Origin: Bacillota bacterium
Lineage (GTDB): Bacteria; Bacillota; Clostridia; Oscillospirales; Ruminococcaceae
Length of the DNA: 5,260 bases
Assembly (NCBI GenBank): GCA_023395435.1
Contig: JAEWZG010000087.1
Location: 1 to 5,260, forward strand
Direction: 5' to 3'
Shown: piece after piece, positions 1-4,338 of the stretch
How the letters are laid out: every line of letters starts with the position of its first letter
Numbering within the stretch: the first letter of the stretch is position 1
The notes under the pieces: model-generated
Database searches by the model: none
Told to the model about the DNA's origin: nothing
What the model saw: only the letters and a program-made list of their open reading frames with translations
Program-made: the position numbers and the translations under genes

Positions 1-40
1 CCATTGCATCAAGTAAGCTTGAACTGATTGAAAATGCCAA
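1..40 (-). CDS. Partial gene start, possible PadR-family transcriptional regulator
   Basis: This is the 5' end of a minus-strand gene that leaves the window after 13 codons. The start is a TTG at 38-40. Reading back in frame gives only sense codons with no ATG or GTG until a TAG at 56-58, so TTG is the only start in this frame. It sits 7 bases after the AGG of a very strong ribosome binding site. The residues read M-A-F-S-I-S-S-S-L-L-D-A-M. From memory of the family, many clostridial PadR-type winged-helix regulators begin M-A-F-x-x-x-S-A-L-L-D-A, just before the first helix. An operator-like dyad over its promoter fits a self-regulating repressor. With 13 residues the family call is only suggestive; the presence of a gene start is much better supported by the promoter and binding site. 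An ATG at 43-45 in another frame overlaps the binding site and is a poorer choice. Confidence 0.55.
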   Translation of the reverse strand, partial: MAFSISSSLLDAM

Positions 41-43
41 AAC

Positions 44-55
44 ATCACCTGCTTT
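44..55 (-). promoter_or_regulatory. Very strong ribosome binding site that fixes the TTG start
   Basis: Read on the minus strand, this is AAAGCAGGTGAT, which matches 11 of 12 positions of the 16S rRNA anti-Shine-Dalgarno complement AAAGGAGGTGAT. Its AGG lies 7 bases before the TTG at 40. This supports TTG as the start of the left-edge gene over the overlapping out-of-frame ATG. Confidence 0.75.
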
Positions 56-84
56 CTAAATATTATAGTATTATATCTTTTTCT

Positions 85-105
85 ATATTATATACCGTAT
101 AATAT
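85..105. promoter_or_regulatory. Operator-like inverted repeat over the -10 box and spacer
   Basis: ATATTATA (85-92) and TATAATAT (98-105) form a perfect 8-base inverted repeat around a 5-base spacer. The dyad covers the whole -10 box and part of the -35/-10 spacer, so a bound dimer would block RNA polymerase. The heptamer TATTATA also occurs at 61-67 and 69-75 in the leader, so there may be further half-sites. PadR-family proteins are dimers that often repress their own promoters at such dyads; linking this site to the gene at 1-40 is inference. AT-rich DNA makes such repeats fairly likely by chance. Confidence 0.5.
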
Positions 106-115
106 TGTTTGTCAA
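87..115 (-). promoter_or_regulatory. Consensus sigma-A promoter for the left-edge gene
   Basis: On the minus strand a perfect -35 box TTGACA (110-115) is followed by a 17-base spacer and a perfect -10 box TATAAT (87-92). Transcription should start near 80, giving a leader of about 40 bases before the TTG start. The sequence just upstream (116-150) is almost pure A/T with A and T runs and could act as an UP element. A promoter this close to consensus usually needs repression, which fits the overlapping dyad. Confidence 0.85.
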
Positions 116-150
116 TACATAATATAAAATTTTCTAAGATTTTTTTCTAC

Positions 151-178
151 AATAAAAAATACCTGTCGAAACAGGTAT
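151..178 (-). terminator. Rho-independent terminator after the AraC-family gene
   Basis: On the minus strand, ATACCTGT and ACAGGTAT form a perfect 8-bp stem with a TTCG loop (stem arms at 159-166 and 171-178). TTTTTATT follows at once. The hairpin begins 5 bases after the stop codon of the AraC-family gene, the expected place. On the plus strand the stem is followed by a weaker T-rich tract, so termination of leftward transcripts is its clear role. It separates the regulator from the next leftward gene, which has its own promoter. Confidence 0.85.
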
Positions 179-182
179 AATT

Positions 183-1001
183 TTATTTATTCATTTCACG
201 AAATTCAGCCGGAGAGCAGTTTTCGCTTTTCTTGAAGGCTGAACAGAAATAACTGCAATCTGAAAATCCTAAACTCTCACCAATTTTGTTGATGTGAAGA
301 TCAGTTTCCAACAGAATTTTTTTTGCATATGCAATACGTACTTTTGAAAAATACTCAAACGGTCTTAAGTTAAGACATTCCTTAAAAAGTCTGCAAATAT
401 ATTGTGGCGTAAACCCGACTATCTCTGATAGCTGATCAAGGGTAATATCCTTATCAATATTATTGTTCATGTATTCAATAATCGGCATTAGTTGATTTAA
501 CTTTACACTTCTGTTCTTATACTTATAAAAACGATGTTGCTTTTGAATTTCAAGAATAAGCATATACAGATCAATGGAATTACTCATATTGAAATAATTG
601 ATAGCATCAGTGTTATAGTTGCTTATTTTATCATAAATTCTCATTACAATATTTATATCATCAATATTTATAACTGGGTTATGAAAATTGAAATACTTAT
701 TGAATAAAGAATCTGTAGAAGAACCGTGAAAATTAACCCAATACAGACTTATAGAATTTGTTGTCTGATTAATTTCAAATTTTTTACCTGGGGGAATTAG
801 CAGTGCGTTGTTTTTTGCTATCGTATAATTATATCCATCGTATTTTAATATTCCCTGTCCACTTGTACAAATAAACAAGCGGTAACAAGTATATCCTGTT
901 TTTGAAAATACTAAGTCATCATTATCACAGTATCCGGTGGATATAACAAAAAACGGCAGTTCTTTTTCTTCACCCAGGATAGGAAAATCATAATTTTTCA
1001 T
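183..1001 (-). CDS. AraC-family transcriptional regulator with N-terminal cupin domain
   Basis: This 272-residue protein has the usual length and layout of a two-domain AraC-family regulator. Residues of roughly 15-95 look like the AraC-type cupin sensor: G-x-G-I-L-K-Y-D-G at 48-56, then a loop rich in small residues and L-L-I-P-P-G-K at 67-73. About 100-165 would be the linker and dimerisation helices. Residues 172-270 form the DNA-binding domain with two helix-turn-helix motifs: the first around 186-210 (I-T-L-D-Q-L-S-E-I-V-G-F, then Y-I-C-R-L-F-K) and the second around 235-258, holding the family signature I-G-E-S-L-G-F-S-D and Y-F-C-S-A-F-K, closed by S-P-A-E-F-R. The ATG at 1001 lies 7 bases after a GGGG, with an AGGA touching the start codon. 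It has its own promoter and terminator, so it can be a single-gene unit. Such proteins often sense sugars or other small molecules, but no metabolic gene is adjacent, so ligand and targets are unknown. Confidence 0.93.
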   Translation of the reverse strand: MKNYDFPILGEEKELPFFVISTGYCDNDDLVFSKTGYTCYRLFICTSGQGILKYDGYNYTIAKNNALLIPPGKKFEINQTTNSISLYWVNFHGSSTDSLFNKYFNFHNPVINIDDINIVMRIYDKISNYNTDAINYFNMSNSIDLYMLILEIQKQHRFYKYKNRSVKLNQLMPIIEYMNNNIDKDITLDQLSEIVGFTPQYICRLFKECLNLRPFEYFSKVRIAYAKKILLETDLHINKIGESLGFSDCSYFCSAFKKSENCSPAEFREMNK

Positions 1002-1034
1002 TCCTGTACCCCGTTTTTACTTTAATATGATAAT

Positions 1035-1063
1035 ATTTTAACACTTTAACGCGAATATGTCAA
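1035..1063 (-). promoter_or_regulatory. Sigma-A promoter of the AraC-family gene
   Basis: On the minus strand a perfect -35 TTGACA (1058-1063) is separated by exactly 17 bases from the -10 box TAAAAT (1035-1040, 5 of 6 consensus positions). The -35 begins 3 bases after the stop codon of the ABC-F gene. Transcription would start near 1028, leaving a leader of about 27 bases. No hairpin terminator lies between the ABC-F stop and this promoter. Confidence 0.8.
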
Positions 1064-1066
1064 ATT

Positions 1067-3010
1067 TTATTCTAATTCTTCACATAATTCTGTCCAGAGG
1101 TCAAATTTGTCACTCATTTCTTTTTTCAATTCTTCCAGCAAGCTGCATTTTTCATTCATTAACTGATAATCAGTATATATTTCAGGCAATAAAATTTCCT
1201 GCTCAATATCATTGATCTGATTCTGTAAATCATCAACCTCTTTTTCAAGGGACTTGATTTCATTCTTTCTCTTTACTTCAATAGAACGTTGTTCCTTACT
1301 TCTATATGCTTTGACATTATTATCAGTCGGCTTAGCTTTTGGCTTTTCAAAAATCTGTTCTTCAAGCAAAACCTTTTGCTTTTCCTCAGCATAAAAATCA
1401 TAATTACCCTTGTATTCAGTAACACCATCAGGTGTAATTTCAATAATACGAGTAGCTATTTTATTTAAAAGAAAACGGTCATGAGAAACAAAAATTATTG
1501 TTCCATCATACTCATACAAGGCTTCCTCAAGGACTTCCTTTGTCAAAAGGTCAAGATGGTTTGTTGGTTCATCGAGGACAAGAACGTTTGCACGTTCCTT
1601 CATCATTATTGCAAAACAAAGCTTTGCACGTTCACCACCACTGATTACACTGACAGGCTTGAAAACATTTTCTCCGAACATGAGAACCTTTGCAAGAATA
1701 TCACGCATAGTCTGTTCAGTTTCACGCGGATAACGCCTGTGAAGCTCCTCAAGGACAGTGTTATTAAAATTTAGCTGAGTGTTTTCTTGTTCAAAAAAGC
1801 TTGTTTTTACATTCATTGCCCATTCAATTCTTCCCTTTTCTCTCGAAATTCTGTTAAGAAGATATTTTAGTATTGTTGATTTTCCTATACCATTAGGGCC
1901 GACTATTGCAACTTTTTCGCCCCTTTTTACTTCAAGATTAAAAGAAGGTACAAGTACTTTTTCCTTATCATTCTTACCTACTTTTACAAGAAGGCCTTTC
2001 ACCTTTAATATATCCTTTGGCGGGACAATATCATACTCAAGCTTAATTTTTGATGTTTTATAAGTTGTAATTGGTCTTTCTAAAAGTTCAATTTTTTCAA
2101 GCTGATGCTCACGACTTTTTGCCATTTTCGCAGTAGAAGCACGCACCTTATTTTTTTGTATATAATCATTTAAGTCAGCAATCTGTAACTGTTGCTGTTC
2201 ATATTCTTTTATCTGTCTTTCTACAAGCTGTTCCTTTATGACAAGATAGCTTGAATAGTTGCCTTTAAAAGATGTTAATTTTCCACGTTCAATCTCACAT
2301 ATTCTTGTACAGATTTTATCAAGAAAATAACGGTCATGGGAAACAATAAGCAAAGCACCTTTATAGGTTGAAAGATAACCTTCAAGCCAAACTAATGTAT
2401 CAAAATCAAGATGGTTTGTAGGTTCATCGAGGATAAGTAAATCAGGATTTTCAAGAAGTAGCTTTGCAAGTGCAAGACGAGTTTTTTCTCCACCAGAAAG
2501 AGTTTTGATAAGTCTGTCGGTCGGAATATTCCCAAAGCCCATGCCGTTAAGTATTGTTTTTATTTTTACTTCTATTAGATAGCCTTCACAAGCTTCAAAA
2601 TATGCACTTTTTTCAGCATATTCATGTGAGGCTTTTTCATATTCTGCTTTGTTACCCTCTGAATTATATTGAGCTATTAGATCTACAAGTTCACGCATTC
2701 TTTCATGAATATCAAGAAGTGAAGAAAAAGTCTGTATCATTTCTTCCTGAATTGTTCTGGTATTATCAAGTCCGCTGTTTTGTCTTAAAAAGCCGATTGT
2801 TTTATTCCTTGAGACAGCAAATGTACTTTCTATATCATTGAGCTTATCATAATCTTCAATTTGTGTTATAATTTTTAATAGCGTTGATTTTCCACAGCCA
2901 TTTATACCGATAAGACCTATTCTATCGTTATATTCAATAGTAAAGCTTATATTTTTTAATATCTGATTACCATTATAAAATTTATTTATGTTTTCTAAAT
3001 TTACAAGCAT
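1067..3010 (-). CDS. ABC-F family ATPase (YdiF/Uup-type ribosome-associated protein)
   Basis: This 647-residue soluble protein has two ABC ATPase domains and no membrane segments, the mark of ABC-F proteins, which bind the ribosomal E site and affect the P-site tRNA. Domain 1 shows Walker A G-I-N-G-C-G-K-S-T (35-43), signature L-S-G-G-E (171-175), Walker B ending L-D-E-P-T-N-H-L-D (194-202) and the S-H-D-R switch (224-227). An insertion at about 95-150 is the 'arm'. The linker at about 255-320 is rich in charged residues and Q, as in the P-site-tRNA-interacting helices. Domain 2 has G-P-N-G-I-G-K-S-T (371-379), I-S-G-G-E (456-460), the same D-E-P-T-N-H-L-D (480-487) and S-H-D-R (509-512). A charged coiled-coil-like tail covers about 570-645. 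All catalytic residues are present. The start is the ATG at 3010, 7 bases after GGGAG; reading back to an ATG at 3106 adds 32 residues unlike the family that overlap the promoter. Length and tail resemble Bacillus YdiF. A resistance role is not excluded, but the short leader argues against it. Confidence 0.93.
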   Translation of the reverse strand: MLVNLENINKFYNGNQILKNISFTIEYNDRIGLIGINGCGKSTLLKIITQIEDYDKLNDIESTFAVSRNKTIGFLRQNSGLDNTRTIQEEMIQTFSSLLDIHERMRELVDLIAQYNSEGNKAEYEKASHEYAEKSAYFEACEGYLIEVKIKTILNGMGFGNIPTDRLIKTLSGGEKTRLALAKLLLENPDLLILDEPTNHLDFDTLVWLEGYLSTYKGALLIVSHDRYFLDKICTRICEIERGKLTSFKGNYSSYLVIKEQLVERQIKEYEQQQLQIADLNDYIQKNKVRASTAKMAKSREHQLEKIELLERPITTYKTSKIKLEYDIVPPKDILKVKGLLVKVGKNDKEKVLVPSFNLEVKRGEKVAIVGPNGIGKSTILKYLLNRISREKGRIEWAMNVKTSFFEQENTQLNFNNTVLEELHRRYPRETEQTMRDILAKVLMFGENVFKPVSVISGGERAKLCFAIMMKERANVLVLDEPTNHLDLLTKEVLEEALYEYDGTIIFVSHDRFLLNKIATRIIEITPDGVTEYKGNYDFYAEEKQKVLLEEQIFEKPKAKPTDNNVKAYRSKEQRSIEVKRKNEIKSLEKEVDDLQNQINDIEQEILLPEIYTDYQLMNEKCSLLEELKKEMSDKFDLWTELCEELE

Positions 3011-3040
3011 TTTAATTCTCCCGAAAAATTTGGTTATAAT
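3011..3040 (+). promoter_or_regulatory. Candidate promoter of the rightward exporter operon
   Basis: A perfect -10 box TATAAT lies at 3035-3040 on the plus strand. The best -35 at normal spacing is poor: TTTAAT at 3011-3016, 18 bases upstream. Transcription would start near 3047, with a leader of about 54 bases before the ATG at 3101. The promoter overlaps that of the ABC-F gene on the other strand, so the two polymerases could not both bind. A second plus-strand TATAAT at 3044-3049 is an alternative with no recognisable -35. Confidence 0.35.
3018..3022 (-). promoter_or_regulatory. Ribosome binding site deciding the ABC-F start
   Basis: GGGAG on the minus strand lies 7 bases before the ATG at 3010. 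The protein from this start begins M-L-V-N-L-E-N-I-N-K, the usual opening of an ABC ATPase domain. This settles the start over the longer in-frame reading from 3106. Confidence 0.8.
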
Positions 3041-3048
3041 AATTATAA
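3034..3048. repeat. 15-bp perfect palindrome joining the two divergent -10 boxes
   Basis: TTATAAT and ATTATAA flank a single A at 3041. The left arm contains a plus-strand TATAAT (3035-3040) and the right arm a minus-strand TATAAT (3042-3047), so one symmetric element could open for transcription in both directions. It may also, or instead, be a regulator site; the sequence cannot tell these apart. Confidence 0.6.
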
Positions 3049-3070
3049 TTGAATTTACCTTTATTATCAA
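3042..3070 (-). promoter_or_regulatory. Sigma-A promoter of the ABC-F gene
   Basis: On the minus strand a -35 box TTGATA (3065-3070, 5 of 6 consensus positions) is followed by 17 bases and a perfect -10 box TATAAT (3042-3047). The predicted start near 3035 gives a leader of only about 25 bases. That is too short for the upstream peptide and attenuator hairpins that often control ABC-F antibiotic-resistance genes, so simple constitutive expression is more likely. Confidence 0.75.
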
Positions 3071-3087
3071 GAAAAAACTGTATTTTT

Positions 3088-3093
3088 GAAGGA
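3088..3093 (+). promoter_or_regulatory. Ribosome binding site deciding the first exporter gene's start
   Basis: GAAGGA lies 7 bases before the ATG at 3101. An in-frame TTG at 3086 would add five residues, but it overlaps this site and has no binding site of its own, so the ATG is the better start. Confidence 0.75.
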
Positions 3094-3100
3094 AAACATA

Positions 3101-3859
3101 ATGCAAAGTAAGAATCTATTGCCAGTTGCACTTAAAATAGGAAGCCTTATGCTTGAATTCGGTGCTGAAATATATAGGGTTGAGGAATCAATTTACAGAA
3201 TATGCAAAGCTTACGGAGCAATAAGCACAGAGATTTTCGCTATTCCCTCAGCAATTATTGTTACTATCAATATGGAAGATGAAAATACCTATACACTTTC
3301 AAAGCATATTTTTGTAAAAGAAACTGACCTTGACAAGGTGGACAAGCTTAATGATCTTTCAAGATATATCTGCAATAATACACCGGACTTAACAACTGTT
3401 AATGAAATGATAAAAATTATCCTGACAAGGAAAACATATAGTAAAATTTCCAACACCATAGCGTATGCTGTAGCACCTGCTATCTTCTGTCTTTTCTTTG
3501 GAGGGAATCTGAAAGACGCTGCTTTTTCAATGATATGCGGCATTGTTGTTAAGTTTATTTATGATAATTTAACCAAACTTCAAGCTAATACAATTTTTAT
3601 TAATATATTCTGTAGTTCAATTGGTTCACTTTTTGCAATACTTTTTATTAAATTCGGTCTTGCTGATCATTATGATAAAATTATTATCGGTACTATAATG
3701 CTTCTTGTTCCTGGTCTTATTCTAACAACATCAATGAGAGATTTTATGATGGGCGATCTTATTGCAGGAGTACTTCGACTTATTGAAGCGATGCTTGTTG
3801 CAACAGGTATTGCTATTGGTGTTGCTCTTGCGCTGACCTTATTCGGGATAACAGGTTAG
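3101..3859 (+). CDS. ThrE-family exporter subunit, N-terminal-type half (YjjP-like)
   Basis: This 252-residue membrane protein resembles the N-terminal half of threonine/serine exporter ThrE and E. coli YjjP. The first ~112 residues are mostly soluble and carry the family start: L-K-I-G-S-L-M-L-E-F-G-A-E-I-Y-R-V-E-E-S at 11-30, then a segment ending A-I-P-S-A-I-I-V-T (47-55). About five hydrophobic segments follow, near 118-134, 138-153, 163-184, 193-209 and 224-249. Between the last two is the conserved loop L-V-P-G (202-205), then S-M-R-D-F-M-M-G-D-L (211-220). ThrE exports threonine and serine in Corynebacterium, where both halves are in one protein; E. coli YjjP and YjjB have been reported to act together in succinate export. 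The substrate here cannot be inferred. Its partner begins 10 bases after the stop, with its ribosome binding site touching this stop codon, so the two are probably translationally coupled and made in matched amounts. Confidence 0.9.
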   Translation: MQSKNLLPVALKIGSLMLEFGAEIYRVEESIYRICKAYGAISTEIFAIPSAIIVTINMEDENTYTLSKHIFVKETDLDKVDKLNDLSRYICNNTPDLTTVNEMIKIILTRKTYSKISNTIAYAVAPAIFCLFFGGNLKDAAFSMICGIVVKFIYDNLTKLQANTIFINIFCSSIGSLFAILFIKFGLADHYDKIIIGTIMLLVPGLILTTSMRDFMMGDLIAGVLRLIEAMLVATGIAIGVALALTLFGITG

Positions 3860-3862
3860 GAG
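3858..3862 (+). promoter_or_regulatory. Ribosome binding site overlapping the upstream stop codon
   Basis: AGGAG at 3858-3862 shares two bases with the TAG stop (3857-3859) of the preceding exporter subunit and lies 7 bases before the next ATG at 3870. Ribosomes finishing the first subunit would release on top of this site, which favours coupled translation. The AGGA and the TCCT at 3866-3869 could also pair weakly, hiding the site when upstream translation stops; that is inference. Confidence 0.65.
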
Positions 3863-3869
3863 AATTCCT

Positions 3870-4331
3870 ATGAATTATTTTCTTGAATGTGCGTATTCTT
3901 TTATAGGTTCTTTCTGTTTTGGAATTATATTTAATATACAAGGACGAAAACTGTTTTACTCCGGTCTTGGCGGAGCTTTGAGTCAAGGAGCATATATTGC
4001 TATGGGGTTTATCTTTAGTGAAGATATCACAAGATATCTTTTTGCAACAATAATTACAACGATTTATGCCGAAGTTCTCGCAAGAATTGAGAAGACTCCC
4101 GCTACTGTAATTCTTGTTCCATCAATAATACCACTTGTGCCGGGAGGAATGATGTATTATACTATGGAGTATTGTATATTGGGTGAAAACTCAGAATTTA
4201 TTAATATGCTCCTTGAAACGCTTGGCGTTGCTGGAGCACTTGCTATGGGAATTCTTGTGGTTTCTTCAGGAAACAAATTAATGAAGGTTGCTGCAAGAAA
4301 ACAAAAAAAACTTATTGCTTTCAGAAAGTAG
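3870..4331 (+). CDS. ThrE-family exporter subunit, C-terminal-type half (YjjB-like)
   Basis: This small membrane protein of 153 residues matches the C-terminal part of ThrE and E. coli YjjB in size and motifs. Hydrophobic segments lie near 6-24, 31-49, 55-71, 78-98 and 112-133. The N-terminal segment ends with F-N-I-Q-G-R-K-L (21-28), followed by a glycine-rich stretch (G-L-G-G-A at 32-36). The central motif T-P-A-T-V, then V-P-S-I-I-P-L-V-P-G-G (76-92) is the most recognisable mark of this family. The C-terminal tail (135-153) is strongly basic, K- and R-rich, and should lie in the cytoplasm. It is expected to pair with the preceding subunit; together they total 405 residues, compared with nearly 490 for the fused corynebacterial ThrE. 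The ATG at 3870 has a good AGGAG at 7 bases. An A8 tract at 4303-4310 near the 3' end could be prone to slippage. Confidence 0.88.
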   Translation: MNYFLECAYSFIGSFCFGIIFNIQGRKLFYSGLGGALSQGAYIAMGFIFSEDITRYLFATIITTIYAEVLARIEKTPATVILVPSIIPLVPGGMMYYTMEYCILGENSEFINMLLETLGVAGALAMGILVVSSGNKLMKVAARKQKKLIAFRK

Positions 4332-4338
4332 GTTAAAT

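Noticed and set aside
3..59. Plus-strand open stretch ending in TAA at 57-59, as a possible C-terminus of an upstream gene
   Set aside because: The minus strand has a consensus promoter, a near-perfect ribosome binding site and a plausible start over the same bases, so the plus-strand frame is most likely a shadow.
1481..2841. Plus-strand reading frames of about 95 codons (1481-1774, 1779-2063, 2554-2841)
   Set aside because: They lie antisense to the ABC-F gene, lack convincing ribosome binding sites, and encode no recognisable motifs; the minus strand has all ABC-F motifs across the same stretch.
1067..3010. ABC-F protein as a dedicated antibiotic-resistance factor
   Set aside because: The leader is only about 25 bases with no attenuator, and the long C-terminal coiled coil and length resemble housekeeping YdiF/Uup types. 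Not excluded, but not supported.
3011..3106. N-terminal extension of the ABC-F protein by 32 residues from an ATG at 3106
   Set aside because: The extension overlaps the -35 and -10 boxes, has no ribosome binding site, and is isoleucine-rich translated AT-rich DNA unlike ABC-F N-termini.
3289..3543. Minus-strand frame of 84 codons
   Set aside because: It is antisense inside the well-supported ThrE-type exporter gene, with no ribosome binding site or family features.
4300..4335. Programmed -1 frameshift at the in-phase A-AAA-AAA heptamer in the YjjB-like gene
   Set aside because: The -1 frame ends at a TAA at 4333-4335 after a few codons, changing only the tail, and no stimulatory hairpin or upstream Shine-Dalgarno-like element is evident.
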